A DNA stretch of 64,000 nt from Lamellibrachia columna (lineage: Eukaryota > Annelida > Polychaeta > Sabellida > Siboglinidae). This document shows positions 26,601 to 32,999 of the stretch, piece after piece (position 1 is the first letter of the stretch; every line of letters starts with the position of its first letter). A model generated the notes under the pieces. The model saw nothing but the letters and a program-made list of their open reading frames with translations, had not been told where the DNA came from and searched no databases. The translations under genes were made by a program, and so were the position numbers. The DNA lies in assembly GCA_963662155.1 (NCBI GenBank), contig OY759265.1, positions 58,709,220-58,773,219 on the forward strand, in the 5' to 3' direction.

Positions 26601-28219
26601 AACCGTCCATCATCTCCAAGTTGGAGCATGTTTGTTCCCACAAAATTACACTGTAAGCCACATGTTACTGCTCCTGACGATGAAGTGCACATATTAGATT
26701 GGCAAAAATCGCCAATTTACTCACTACTAGCCAGTAATAACTTTCATAACAACTTGAAGAACCATATATTAAAAAAACACTTACCAAATGTGCCCTTTGG
26801 GACTTTGACAAAACTGGACTCCTTTCTATTCATTTGGTGCCGATTTAATTCCCACGAAGTTCACTAGGAAGTAGCACAAGGTAAATCACATAGCAGTTCT
26901 TGACGTACGATTTCTTTACACTTCACCCCATGGCAGACCTGTTCATTCCAATGCCATTTCGACTACTCTGGGGAGCATTCAGCCATGCTGCAATTACTGC
27001 GCAAAGACTATTCATTCCGATATCCATCTCTCTTTGTAGCCAGGTACTCATTAATACAGCTGAGCTGAGCTATGGCAAAGTGTGGTGAACGAAATTGCCA
27101 AAGCTTTGAAACGACAGCTAGAGGATTCAAACCCAGGTTCTTTCGATTGAGAGCCCGACGTTCTATCCACTATGCTACCGCGCCCCATGGGGACATATGT
27201 TATTGATGACATATTAAGAGTTCTCACTAATGTACACAACTCTTTTCACGATGTGTCTACAAATGTGTGATGTACGGTTGCATAAAAACTTCCCCAAATC
27301 GGTTTTGGGACCTCCCAAAAGTTATTATTCAACGATTTTCATAAAAAAATGCATATCCAAAGTATCCAGCTGAAGCATCGTTCTATGAGAAATCCATGTT
27401 ATTTTGTGATATTTTGACTGCGTTTGCCTATATGAAGTACTATGACGTACGGTTTCATAAAAACTTCTCCAACATAAAAATAATCATGAAAATTCAGGAA
27501 TTTGAACAGAAATGTTAATATTGTTGTTAGTAATTCCCGAAATATATGCCATTATTGCTAACTATTAACTGTGTCTTACATAGGTGGTTCAGATAATAAA
27601 AAAGACGTCATCATGTAAATATTTACAAAAGGAGCAAAAATTACCCATTTATTGGAGACAGTACTCAGCGTTTTCATGGTACATATATAAAAGTAGTCCT
27701 AATGAAGACGCATACTTACAAACTGATCACAACCATTTACTCAGTTTATTGAAGGAGTAATGGTCCTAAACATCGTTTGTGAATGTTTCGTGAGAAATTA
27801 CCATATACATGTTTTACTTGAATTTTATGCGTGTGTGCGTGCGTGCATGTGTGCATGTGCGAACGTGCATGCATGCACTTTTTCATGAAATAAACATTTA
27901 TTATAATTTATGACATGATGAAGAAATATTGATGTACATAATAAGGTAGCCAACTCTTGCTTATTGACCATACTGTCCAGAAGAAGTAACATTTTAAATG
28001 GTCAATATGTATGAAGGATGGCAAGTTTACATGATTTTTTATAAATATTACTACTATGATACACATTTAATTGTATATGTCTAGATATATAAAGTTTCAT
28101 ACCAACGTCACTATCGTTGTAAGAGTATGATGAATACCTCTTCAGGAAATGAGCTGTTTCTAGAGCATCTTCTTCAGGCACTTCTTCGTCCATCATCAGA
28201 TTTCTCACAACACAGTCAC
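1..28219 (-). CDS. Gene 1: M13-family zinc metallopeptidase, neprilysin/ECE-like (3' part outside window)
   Basis: Ten exons on the minus strand join in phase: 28103-28219, 23570-23709, 18476-18670, 16199-16327, 15709-15885, 9704-9871, 8887-8973, 8270-8394, 6496-6718 and 1107-1283. The product has a short acidic cytoplasmic tail, one membrane segment (about 24 residues, ILAAALAACVILLFVLTVLL), a Cys-rich start of the ectodomain ([18 protein letters not shown]) and the helical M13_N domain up to WMDDETRARA and MIGYPEF. Known of the family: type II ectoenzymes that cleave small peptides outside the cell using zinc held by HExxH and ENxxD. Those catalytic exons would lie left of base 1, so activity cannot be judged here. 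All visible exons are open with GT-AG borders. Gene 2 is its downstream-lying tandem paralogue. Introns hold two LINE loci. Neprilysin versus ECE subfamily cannot be decided from this part. Confidence 0.85.
806..958. repeat. TA/CA-rich compound microsatellite
   Basis: Runs of TATATA alternate with TGTGTG and ACACAC, and several short stretches are self-complementary. The reading frames across it code only Tyr/Ile/His runs and are not genes. Confidence 0.8.
1107..1283 (-). CDS. M13 gene 1, exon: ALEILSYIRHSF...KLDRNYAN
   Basis: The exon is 177 bp (59 codons, phase 0 to 0) with acceptor ...CCTTAG|GCT and donor AAT|GTAATG. It carries WMDDETRARA and [10 protein letters not shown], the hallmark helix of the M13 N-terminal domain just before the catalytic part. 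Gene 2 has a 177-bp partner at 45557-45733 with the same motifs. Confidence 0.9.
1320..1445 (+). repeat. Partial copy of unnamed interspersed repeat R
   Basis: The segment reading gtggaccagccaac, then a hyphenated match through gatgccacccttgattttgaagg, resembles the ends of the copies at 24068-24760 (same orientation) and 2753-3542 (opposite). It is a short diverged fragment inside a gene 1 intron. Confidence 0.5.
1606..2560 (-). pseudogene. Decayed transposon-like reading frame, family not identified
   Basis: Minus-strand frames overlap in a way that suggests one frame-shifted protein: SNSDDER, KDFVLAGVTNAR, then LQFRMWLTYVEMVALLLDRIHGQ, then DVKKLATQLTKFDKICSEFAQHTTGIIGNQTH and DILTAEENSSL. 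Stops and frame changes break it several times. The WLTYVEMVxLLL block and the following KLxxQLxKFDxxxSEFxxHxTGII block read like coding sequence rather than random frames, and I connect them with uncharacterised transposon-associated ORFs only by inference. It sits in the intron between gene 1 exons at 6496 and 1283. It could also be a host pseudogene. Confidence 0.35.
2753..3542 (-). repeat. Unnamed interspersed repeat R, near full-length copy
   Basis: About 790 bp that matches, in inverted orientation, 24068-24760. Shared landmarks include the ttgtcagacatcagcccag end, the attattattatct core, the region rich in hexameric T and A, and the gtttggctggtctactat end. No open frame above 70 codons and no clear terminal inverted repeat were seen, so it is a non-autonomous repeat of unknown class. 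A short internal near-duplication is present (2880-2990 against 3010-3120). Confidence 0.7.
3669..3713. repeat. GTGA microsatellite
   Basis: Repeated GTGAGTGA units grading into GAGAGA, inside a gene 1 intron. Confidence 0.8.
4381..6257. repeat. 28-bp minisatellite, about 67 units
   Basis: The unit is 28 bp (core acatgtagcactccaaacat, then tacc[a/g]aat), measured from the spacing of successive cattac words. Length divided by period gives about 67 copies. Most differences sit at one site, CCAAAT versus CCGAAT, and the two types occur in blocks (G-type about 4680-4930, A-type about 4950-5230 and 5780-6250), which fits local expansion of sub-blocks. Rare variants carry actcaaaa or agccctcc. It lies in the gene 1 intron between exons 6496-6718 and 1107-1283. 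Confidence 0.95.
6496..6718 (-). CDS. M13 gene 1, exon: KLANYIIWQLV...SADDKEQ
   Basis: The exon is 223 bp, one base completing a split codon plus 74 codons; acceptor TTGCAG|G, donor CAG|GTACAG. It contains LANYIIWQLV, FRSTVYGV and PRWRLCVRRL, typical of the M13 helical lobe. The 223-bp partner in gene 2 is 46055-46277. Confidence 0.9.
6762..6860. repeat. CA / GCATGC-rich microsatellite
   Basis: Runs of ACACAC with interspersed gcatgc words, just upstream of the exon ending at 6718. Confidence 0.75.
6861..7950. other. Intron of gene 1, nothing recognised
   Basis: AT-rich intronic DNA between exons 6496-6718 and 8270-8394. Only short imperfect repeats are seen, such as gtttacacttcaact given twice near 7560-7592. 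No exon or mobile element identified. Confidence 0.5.
7951..8104 (-). mobile_element. CR1-type LINE 3'-end fragment
   Basis: The minus strand matches the 3' end of the CR1 copy at 32640-32790: the coding tail words gggcgggct, then ggactcttgataag, ccttgtccacttgccatctgg, and the terminal ttaaatcttgttaaa. Only the last roughly 150 bp are present, the usual outcome of 5' truncation at insertion. Confidence 0.8.
8270..8394 (-). CDS. M13 gene 1, exon: IDISTYMEAAFGRK...VRTSTN
   Basis: The exon is 125 bp (41 codons plus two bases of a split Val codon). I placed the donor at AAATGT|GTATGT rather than two bases earlier because that restores the phase with the next exon and gives a better donor. It encodes FGRKIPDTEIVLL and DYLSKMNEIV, matching gene 2 exon 47073-47197 in length. 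Confidence 0.88.
8620..8692. repeat. ACGC tetranucleotide microsatellite
   Basis: An almost pure run of cacg units, about 18 copies, in a gene 1 intron. Similar tetranucleotide runs lie at 35628-35697, 38117-38156 and 57265-57296. Confidence 0.95.
8887..8973 (-). CDS. M13 gene 1, exon: ICESLLYRRNPKK...KRNMTH
   Basis: An 87-bp exon of 29 codons with acceptor TTGCAG|ATT and donor CAT|GTGAGT. Sequence is less conserved than its neighbours but length and phase equal gene 2 exon 47508-47594. It was assigned from this match, from the splice sites and from its position between the flanking M13 exons. Confidence 0.8.
8974..9703. other. Intron of gene 1, nothing recognised
   Basis: No exon, LINE or SINE seen. 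Near 9130-9230 there are repeated actggttt/aaaccag words that could form weak hairpins. Confidence 0.5.
9704..9871 (-). CDS. M13 gene 1, exon: FGQIKLTLAYWSY...VWQFEKSLAT
   Basis: A 168-bp exon (56 codons) with acceptor TTTCAG|TTT and donor ACG|GTGGGT. It encodes AIAKLLGGSN and ADEVWQFEKSLA. The gene 2 partner (56431-56592) is two codons shorter. The intron start here has no similarity to the minisatellite that begins at the same point in gene 2. Confidence 0.9.
10028..10125 (-). mobile_element. CR1 3'-terminal fragment at the edge of the rearranged LINE locus
   Basis: The minus strand reads ggactctcgataagccaatgg, the tgccatctgggcctttggctt block and the terminal cttgttaaatctaa, as at the end of the copy at 32790. 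It abuts a plus-strand ORF1 segment, so the orientation flips at about 10126. Confidence 0.85.
10129..11235 (+). CDS. CR1 LINE ORF1 with SGNH/GDSL-type esterase domain (5' truncated)
   Basis: An open frame to a stop at 11235; the first ATG in frame is at 10159, though the CxxC-type ECRGCTKMKELEVELEELR start suggests the element's true start was further upstream and is lost. The order is: short Cys-pair and coiled-coil-like ELE repeat, a Gly/Lys/Glu/Thr-rich linker made of repeated GGKEKGVGET-like units (about 10320-10620), then an esterase domain with FVGDSIVR (block I Ser), HIGTNN (block III) and DGLHLSGKG (block V Asp/His). CR1 elements are known to carry an esterase ORF1. All three blocks look intact. 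A second, minus-strand copy of the domain is at 14950-15491. Confidence 0.85.
   Translation, partial: FSFECRGCTKMKELEVELEELRLLVVAMVGREQGGCASISGGGTVDDKVGKDTRDARESSPQPGRKLRGGKVTGRRETGCKETGRKGTGGKTTGAKERGVGETGGKEKGVGETGGKEKGVGETGGKTTGVKEREVGETRAKEWEVGETGAKETGAKETGGKGSGQNVMEGIERKSYSAAVIEGVRKRARVFVGDSIVRKTDRVLNKGDDVVVCLPGAKIEAITERVKNIVGSGKGGSVLVHIGTNNVEREGTTAIVRKYRQLVRTLKQTRVEQVILSGILPVMGRRGHKYRNCRGMAINMLVQKLCREEEVGFVDLWGSFVGRADMYMKDGLHLSGKGAAVYADKLSAAVDSDLGTMTNIFGSKHSLN
11236..11330 (+). mobile_element. Start of CR1 ORF2, cut off by inversion breakpoint
   Basis: After the ORF1 stop the sequence matches 29813-29913 (CR1 ORF2 start) up to catctctgaaaaa, where it switches abruptly to a minus-strand RT segment. 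The same start region is intact in the 29.7-kb copy. Confidence 0.85.
11331..12504 (-). pseudogene. CR1 ORF2 reverse-transcriptase C-terminal half (fragment)
   Basis: The minus strand encodes FLVKHKLLNSSQHGFLKARS, YLDFQKAFDKVPHQRLL, GVPQGSVLGPILFLIYINDL, KFADDPKLF and the thumb/C-terminal region up to INEWNKLSTDCVT. YLDFQKAFD and FADD are the metal-binding RT motifs. The frame is open for 391 codons but lacks the N-terminal RT and the element's last 60 bp. It is continuous with 13317-14947 once the insert 12505-13316 is skipped, so both are one minus-strand LINE. Confidence 0.9.
12505..13316. mobile_element. 812-bp insert in CR1, with 234-bp internal direct repeats and 9-bp target duplication
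   Basis: The host LINE is interrupted within attaaccttt; TTAACCTTT is present on both sides (12496-12504 and 13317-13325), a 9-bp target-site duplication. The insert is A1 (12505-12738), a 288-bp middle, A2 (13027-13260) and a 56-bp tail. A1 and A2 differ at only about two positions. No coding sequence, no obvious terminal inverted repeat and no poly-A tail were seen. LTR-like direct repeats suggest a miniature terminal-repeat element, but the 56-bp tail after A2 does not fit a simple LTR layout. Family unknown. Confidence 0.75.
13317..14947 (-). pseudogene. CR1 ORF2 endonuclease and N-terminal RT (broken)
   Basis: The minus strand encodes an APE-type endonuclease (GITESW, VYRSPN, IMGDFNHGHIQW, LDIVLSS, GNSDHN) and then the RT start (KSPGVDGIPPKLL, WKEANIIPLFKKGS). 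Compared with the copy at 29.8 kb there is a one-base insertion near 14779, a Lys-to-stop change near 13903 and a two-base loss near 13728. Together with 11331-12504 it forms one dead minus-strand LINE. Confidence 0.9.
14948..15491 (-). pseudogene. CR1 ORF1 esterase domain, second copy, minus strand, broken
   Basis: Encodes GDSIVRKTDRVLNKGDDVVV, VHVGTNN and MLVQKLCREEEVGFVDLWGS, then loses frame by a one-base deletion near 15105; the DGLHLS block follows in another frame. With 10706-11330 it makes an inverted repeat of roughly 600 bp around a 3.6-kb centre. Confidence 0.85.
15492..15610 (+). mobile_element. Plus-strand C-terminal tail of a related CR1 subfamily
   Basis: The plus strand encodes VNMFKNKLDKYLRRAGYKRD and two more codons to a stop, the usual last residues of CR1 ORF2, but with a different 3' sequence from the 32.7-kb copy (gatagtcagtaggggacc). 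So a second subfamily contributed to this locus; the orientation flips at about 15492. Confidence 0.7.
15709..15885 (-). CDS. M13 gene 1, exon: IIKSAGSWFVT...ISIQRIK
   Basis: A 177-bp exon, 59 codons, acceptor TTTTAG|ATT and donor AAG|GTAAAT. It encodes NTWNLEKALAAVGRFGISAL, matching gene 2 exon 57388-57564 ([19 protein letters not shown]) in length and phase. Confidence 0.9.
16199..16327 (-). CDS. M13 gene 1, exon: LIEKRDHTYKG...SSKPLKM
   Basis: A 129-bp exon of 43 codons, acceptor TTGTAG|CTG and donor ATG|GTAAGT. It contains YFQACMN, the conserved Cys of the ectodomain; its partner in gene 2 is 57992-58120 with YFKACMN. Confidence 0.9.
16328..16851. other. Intron of gene 1, nothing recognised
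   Basis: AT-rich intron sequence. Near 16550-16620 the words gattagcggggtggctgatta and ctgatta-like copies make short imperfect repeats. No exon or mobile element seen. Confidence 0.5.
16852..17076. repeat. 75-bp unit repeated three times
   Basis: Three near-identical 75-bp units start at about 16852, 16929 and 17004. As 75 is a multiple of three the plus-strand frame stays open (GNFYCNGPVETIYNIYLDVD repeated), but the frame has no splice-site or homology support and I treat it as a repeat, not a gene. Confidence 0.85.
17077..18475. other. Intron of gene 1, nothing recognised
   Basis: No conserved exon, LINE or SINE seen on either strand; frames in this stretch are short and unlike known proteins. 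Confidence 0.5.
18476..18670 (-). CDS. M13 gene 1, exon: VCLSADCVALS...DAVIKQ
   Basis: A 195-bp exon of 65 codons, acceptor CTACAG|GTA and donor CAG|GTACAG. It encodes VCLSADC and [14 protein letters not shown], the diagnostic Cys-rich start of M13 ectodomains. Gene 2 exon 62808-63002 is also 195 bp. Confidence 0.93.
18671..19628. other. Intron of gene 1; possible 5' leader of the LINE at its right end
   Basis: The plus-strand frame 19186-19512 is Asn/Thr-rich at its end and may be the untranslated or ORF1 part of the LINE that starts clearly at 19629. No host exon was found. Confidence 0.35.
19629..20021 (+). pseudogene. LINE ORF start: degenerate 2A-like motif followed by PHD finger
   Basis: The frame encodes LIPLSGDIHPNLGP and then a zinc-finger pattern (CPCGSC, CEEC, HHIHC, WLCDR). 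The -GDI-x-x-N-x-GP pattern resembles the 2A translational-recoding motif reported at the start of some APE-type LINE ORFs in invertebrates; here two key positions differ (His for Glu, Leu for the first Pro of the NPGP end), so it is probably non-functional. The PHD-like Cys4-His-Cys3 order is recognisable. A stop ends the frame at 20021. Confidence 0.65.
20152..20932 (+). pseudogene. LINE APE-type endonuclease, broken
   Basis: Two frames give NNPDIIFLVENKL, RKDRNVHGGGVLIAFRD, then VVIAGDFNLPDINWTN, ILDLILTSNPS and MSDHEYV. GDFN, LDLILT and SDH are endonuclease landmarks. The catalytic E of the usual ITETW motif is still present as VENKL, but frame changes near 20505 and 20700 break the protein. 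Confidence 0.8.
21440..23000 (+). pseudogene. LINE reverse transcriptase, broken
   Basis: Pieces in successive frames encode NKATGPDELQARVF, NYRPISLTCNLCKVMEHII, ILLDFAKAFDKVPHLRLLLK, SGVPQGSVLGPVLFLLYM, FADDSIIYR, LGVKLDSKFTWTNHV and KTAYNMLIQPKLEYSSPIWN-like thumb sequence. The LDFAKAFD and FADD aspartates are intact. Breaks lie near 21500, 22130 and 22770. Confidence 0.85.
23101..23569. other. Intron of gene 1, nothing recognised
   Basis: Between the LINE tail and the membrane exon. No exon or repeat recognised. Confidence 0.45.
23570..23709 (-). CDS. M13 gene 1, membrane-anchor exon
   Basis: A 140-bp exon, acceptor CTCTAG|GC and donor AAG|GTAAAT; its first two bases complete a Gly codon begun in exon 28103-28219. 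It encodes KTEKKKTYADATK, then a hydrophobic stretch of about 24 residues (LAAALAACVILLFVLTVLLI), then a polar QQSTRTQTTKK stem. A basic flank on the N side fits a type II signal anchor. The gene 2 equivalent is 63525-63652 (128 bp, same phase). Confidence 0.9.
23741..23965. repeat. TA-rich microsatellite (two blocks)
   Basis: TATATA runs at 23748-23761 and 23900-23965 in the first intron side of the membrane exon. Confidence 0.8.
24068..24760 (+). repeat. Unnamed interspersed repeat R, second long copy
   Basis: Matches 2753-3542 in opposite orientation across most of its length (ends tagtagaccagccaaac and ggctgatttctgacaaat). A short tandem duplication of aaggtca-type words is present at 24204-24235. 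No coding capacity recognised. Confidence 0.7.
24803..25050 (-). pseudogene. Endonuclease/reverse-transcriptase LINE C-terminal relic
   Basis: The minus strand encodes MRWAGHVQRMSEGRLSKRAW, RRRRGRPKL, KDCVK, DLERAGTNGQEWKTITEDR and RWRELTTKVEEATK. RWAGHVxRM, GRPKxRWxD and the final R-x-W-R motifs are the usual tail of RTE/Jockey-like LINE polymerases. Two in-frame stops (after RPKL and after VK) show it is dead. It lies directly beside repeat R, in the intron between the tail and membrane exons of gene 1. Confidence 0.8.
25051..26912. other. Intron of gene 1, nothing recognised
   Basis: No exon found. Words such as cgtacggtt/gtacgtcg and tcagataataaaaaagacg recur here and at 27260-27610, hinting at two diverged copies of another repeat, but I could not delimit it. 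Confidence 0.4.
26914..27186 (-). mobile_element. tRNA-headed SINE, copy 1
   Basis: On the minus strand the 5' end has a tRNA-like head with A-box TAGCATAGTGG (27167-27177) and B-box GGTTTGAATCC (27123-27133), the internal Pol III promoter. The rest, to tttacacttcacccc, matches copy 2 at 47814-48077. Shared end points in two unrelated introns support a mobile element. No clear target duplication was identified. Confidence 0.8.
27187..28102. other. Intron of gene 1, nothing recognised
   Basis: Contains a TG/CG-rich microsatellite at about 27833-27875 and diverged repeats shared with 26200-26620. No exon recognised. Confidence 0.45.
28103..28219 (-). CDS. M13 gene 1, cytoplasmic-tail exon
   Basis: The 117-bp exon has acceptor TTTCAG|GT and donor GTTG|GTATGA. 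It reads DCVVRNLMMDEEVPEEDALE..., ending NDSDV plus one base of a Gly codon that the membrane exon completes (DV-G-KTEKKK). The phase match, the orientation and the acidic, Tyr/Ser-rich composition support it as the N-terminal cytoplasmic tail. The ATG pair in NLMMDEE may be the start, or an upstream exon may exist since the frame is open to the acceptor. No paralogous exon was found for gene 2. Confidence 0.7.
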
Positions 28220-29730
28220 CTGAAAAATGTGAATAGATGTCAATAAAATATTGGTTTAGGTGATGCTTAGATGGAAACTTGAAAGAATGAAAACAACTAT
28301 TGCATAATAATTCCTAATTCAGTAATTCAAATGTGGTATGGTTAAAAAACCTACTGCTGTTGAAATATGTAATAACATACAATATGTATATGACATTTTA
28401 CTTATTATAACTTAATGTTGCACTTTCATCATTTGTGATTCATTTGTAATGCATTGGAATCTTGAAATTTATATATATACACCCTGTATACTGATCATTA
28501 ATAACAATGCCCCTTGTTAACAGGGCATGAGCCGATCTACAGTCTGCACATAGGGTAGTAGAAATATTAGCACACGACAACTAGAGTCATTCCCACATAA
28601 GAAGGCCAGCTAACAGCCAGTAGAATAATAATAAATTGTGAAAGAAATGGTTTAAATTTTTTTTTTTTTTCATTGATTAAATGCTTGCAACAAATGCTTT
28701 TCAAAAGATGCCACAATCGGTATTTGCTATGCACGCAGGGAAGCTCGACGTTTGATCAAATGAAATGGCTAAAATCATAAATGGATTATGGTTATGCTAA
28801 GTCTATGGCTTTGCTTTGGTATGATTCTTGCACATAATAATTATAATATATATTCAATTCAATATCTTTATTGCAGACTCAACTGTGCAGCATGTACATG
28901 TCCATAAAAAACATACATACAAACAAAGTAAACAAAATATAAGAGTATTGCACAATGGGAAAGAAAATAATCTGTCGTCTGGACTTTTTTAAAAGGGTGG
29001 GAGGAGGGAGGGCCTTACTATTTATCGATTTTTTGCTATTAGTTTCAAAGATGGCCTCTATGTCCTAGATACTCACTGTGGTTAACTTAAAGACAAGCTG
29101 TAGTTTTTCTGATGCAATATGGAACATGTCAGTGATGTATATTACTACAAAAAGTCTGCCATTCCACTTGCAAATACAATACTTTTTTAGCGGGAATGGC
29201 AGATGAATAGAAACATTTACATCAATGGAATGTGGCACATACATGTTACACTGGAAGACTACTTAAACTGACCAGAAACAAACTAGAAGCAAACATAATG
29301 TTGAATGTATTTATGAATGATGTGTAGGTTTAGCCTTGATTTCATTAGTATATCTCGCAGGCATAAAACTTAATGGTATTTATATTGATTGAGACTGGTA
29401 TTATGTAAATGAGTCTGTGTAGAGTTTTTAAAGCAAGGGGGTCATCGTTCTTATTTTTGACTGTAGAATTCACATACAGGCCTAACGCCAACGACTACAC
29501 CGTCCCTGCCCCTGGCCTGTATGGGGCAGCCATAAAGAGTGAACTGTACGAGTCTAACAGTACTTTGGAGGGCATGTTTTGGACAGAGATTTCTTCACAG
29601 AAAAGATAAAACAGTTTTGAATAATAATTTTTCAACAGTAAATAATAAAAAGGAGGCGGAGGCAAAAGGGGAAGAGAAACTAGTTTGTTTTTCCCCGTAT
29701 TTACAGAGTACACCTAGGCTATGTATCGTG
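28220..29730. other. Region upstream of gene 1 tail exon, nothing recognised
   Basis: Contains a poly-T run near 28660 and AT-rich DNA. A further first exon or promoter of gene 1 could be here or beyond, but I cannot identify it. Confidence 0.4.
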
Positions 29731-32700
29731 TATTCGCGGACAAACTTTCAGCAGCAGTAGATAGTGACTTGGGTACAATGAAAAATATTTTTGGAAGTAA
29801 ACATTCTTTAAACTAGAAGTGCAGGGGGGTTACCTAGAGGTGTCTCAAGCAGAACAAGAGGCCACTAGCACAGATAAACCAATATCAAATCATCCGAAAA
29901 ACATCTCTGAAAAAGGTTATAGATGCGTATGTTTAAATGCAAGGAGCATAGTAAATAAGAAAAACGAATTAAACATTATGGTAGAAGATATTGACCCTCA
30001 CATAATTGGTATAACTGAATCATGGGCCAACATAGATATAATAGATGCTGAATTAGGACTGACAGGATATGTAATGTTTAGGAAAGATCGAATAGGAAGA
30101 AGGGGTGGGGGAGTTATTTTATATGTTAAAGAATCTATTCAGGCTTATGAAATAAAACTAGAAAAGGAAGCAGATTGCGATGAAGCTGTTTGGTGCAAAA
30201 TTGTTTCAGGAAATTCAAAATTAACTATTGGATTAGTTTACCGAAGTCCAAACATAAACGAAGAGGACAACACAAAAATAAAAAACGCTATAAAGGAAGT
30301 TAGTAAAGGGGAATGTATCATAATGGGAGATTTTAACCATGGACACATACAATGGAATTCTCTAGAGAGCACAGGGATTGAGGACCAACAATTTCTATTT
30401 TTAATCCAGGATAGCTTTCTTACTCAGCACGTACTAGAACCAACCAGGGGAGAAAATGTATTAGATATAGTTTTGTCATCACAAAAAGAATTAGTGGACA
30501 ATGTAAAAATATTTGAACCATTGGGTAATAGTGACCATAATCAAATACATTTTGACATCAATGTAAAATCAGAAAGTAAAAATAAGAAAACGTACAAGAG
30601 AAACTTCCATAAAGGTAACTACAAAGATATGAGAAAATACTTAGCAAAGCTAGATTGGAATAACATGCTGATGAATAAGACCGCAATTGAATGTTGGAAT
30701 ATTCTAAAATATGAAATTGAGAGTATCATCGATAAATTTGTTCCCTTCCAAAAACAAGGAAAACGGTGTAGAAAGAAACACTTGTCAAAAGAGGCTATTA
30801 GAAAAATAATGGTAAAACAAACTATGTGGAGGGTTTATAGGCGTACCAGAAAGGAAGAAGACTATGCAAAATACAAAGAGGCACTTAATGCAGCTACAAC
30901 TGAAATCAGACAATCTAAAAGAAGCTATGAGCAAAAACTAGCATGTAACATAAAAAATGACAGCAAGAGTTTTTATGCATATGTCAGGAGTAAACAATAC
31001 GTACAAGACAAGGTTGGACCTCTAGAAGACAGTGCTGGAAATATAATATCACAGGGGTTTTTAATGGCGGAAGACCTAAATGGTTACTTCAGTTCAGTGT
31101 TTACCAAAGAAGATATTAGTTCATTACCAGTTGCTGATGCTAAATTTCAGGGGGCTAAATCTGACTATTTAGGTCCGTTAGTTGTAACTCCAGAATTGGT
31201 AGCTAAGAAAATAAAGGCAATGAAGGATAACAAATCACCGGGAGTGGATGGGATTCCTCCAAAATTACTAATGGAAACAGTAGAACAAATCAGTATACCA
31301 CTTGCAAGAGTATTCAACTTGTCATTAAAAGAGGGAGTTGTTCCGTTTGAATGGAAAGAAGCAAACATCATACCATTATTTAAAAAGGGTTCGAGAAATA
31401 AGTCAGAGAATTACAGACCAGTGAGTTTAACGTCAGTGATTTGTAAATTATTAGAAAGGTTAATTAAAGACCATATGGTGGACTTCCTCGTTAAGCATAA
31501 ATTATTAAATTCATCTCAACATGGATTCCTTAAAGCGAGGTCATGCTTAACAAATATGTTGTTTTTTGGAAGAAATCACTAAGTGGATAGACGTGGGATC
31601 GCCAGTAGATATTATCTACTTAGATTTTCAGAAAGCTTTTGACAAAGTGCCACATCAAAGATTACTACTTAAATTAAAAGCCCATGGTATCGGGGATAGC
31701 ATAACTTACTGGATAGAACAATGGCTGACTGACAGAAGACAACGAGTTGTAGTAGATGGAGAAGTTTCAAATTGGAAATCGGTTTTGAGTGGGGTACCTC
31801 AAGGATCAGTATTAGGACCTATATTATTCTTAATTTATATCAATGACTTGGACGACAGTATAACAAGTAACGTACTGAAATTTGCGGATGACACAAAACT
31901 GTTTAGAAAGGTTAATACTGTTGGTGATAAACAACATTTACAAAACGATCTAGACAGATTAGTGAAATGGTCTGAGAAATGGCAGATGCTGTTCAATTTT
32001 GGGAAATGTAAATGCCTACATACAGGACATGGGAACTTGAATGTAAACTATAAAATGGGAGATACTGTTCTGGGTACTACTGTAAAAGAAAAGGACTTAG
32101 GAGTTACAATAAGCGCTGATATGAAAGTTTCAGAGCAGTGTGGTATTGCAGCTTCAAAGGGTAATCAAATTCTTGGATTGATTAGAAGAAACATAACATA
32201 CAAGGGAAAAAAGTTAATTATACCTCTTTATAAAGCAATAGTTAGACCTCATTTAGAATACTGTATACAAGCATGGAGACCATATAGTAAGAAGGATATA
32301 GATACGCTTGAACGCATACAAAGGAGAGCAACTAAAATGATTCCAGAACTGAGAGACCTTAGTTATGAAGAACACCTGAAAGAATGTGGTTTAACAACTC
32401 TAGAGACAAGGAGGTTAAGAGGAGATCAGATTGAAGTTTTTAAGATATTGAATGGGTATGAAAATATTGATTGAAATATGTTTTTCTCACTCAAGAAGGA
32501 TAGCAGAACTAGAGGACATGAGGTAAAATTAGTAAAGGATCAATGTAGATTGGACATCAGGAAGCACTCGTTCTCACAGAGGACAATAAATGAATGGAAC
32601 AAATTGTCTACAGATTGTGTAACTGCTAGCAGCGTGAATATGTTTAAAAACAAGGTTGACACATATCTCAGGAGGGCGGGTTATAAGTAGATGAACATTG

Positions 32701-32790
32701 TTGGACTCTCGATAAGCCAATGGCTTCCTTGTCCACTTGCCATCTGGGCCTTTGGCTTAGATGGCAAATCTTGTTAAATCTAAATCTTGT
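29731..32790 (+). mobile_element. CR1-type LINE, 5' truncated within ORF1, nearly complete ORF2 and 3' end
   Basis: Starts within the last codons of ORF1 (ADKLSAAVDSDLG, SKHSLN, stop), then ORF2, then a short 3' UTR with ggactctcgataagcc, a tgccatctgggcctttggct block and the terminal cttgttaaatctaaatct. This is the best reference in the window for the element family that also left the pieces at 7951, 10028-15491, 33392 and 63202. Confidence 0.92.
29816..32690 (+). pseudogene. CR1 ORF2: APE endonuclease and reverse transcriptase, one frameshift and one stop
   Basis: Counting from 29819, residues about 35-240 are an APE endonuclease (LNARSI with N40, ITESW with E67, MGDFNHG with D171 and N173, GNSDH at 236-240). 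RT follows with NYRPVSLTSVICKLLERLIK, YLDFQKAFDKVPHQRLLL, SGVPQGSVLGPILFLIYIND and FADDTKLF, then the C-terminal WRPYSKKDID and TFSQRTINEWN-like tail ending YLRRAGYK. Compared with the minus copy a two-base deletion near 31559 breaks the frame between SCLTNML and EEITKW, and an Arg-to-stop change lies at 32474. Apart from those the protein is intact, so the insertion is young. The initiator is unclear; GTG at 29819 is unlikely. Confidence 0.9.
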
Positions 32791-32999
32791 ACCAGTATTG
32801 CCACCTACCGATTAATGTCGAATTAGATATACGAAAATGTCAAAAAAATCTGTTTATGTATCTTCGAAAACGTTAACCTTGTCAGATGTTTATACTCACA
32901 GTGACCGATATTTCATTGTATATCTGACTAATTACATATATAACGTGAGATCCAGCTAGATCACAAAATGAGGCAAAAGCTGACGTGCCGTTGGCGTCG

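Noticed and set aside
27115..27186. Functional tRNA gene
   Set aside because: A and B boxes are present, but the anticodon arm does not fold properly and a second diverged copy with a shared tail exists; it is a SINE head.
29819..29821. GTG as start codon of CR1 ORF2
   Set aside because: Non-ATG start without support; the ORF2 start is left undefined.
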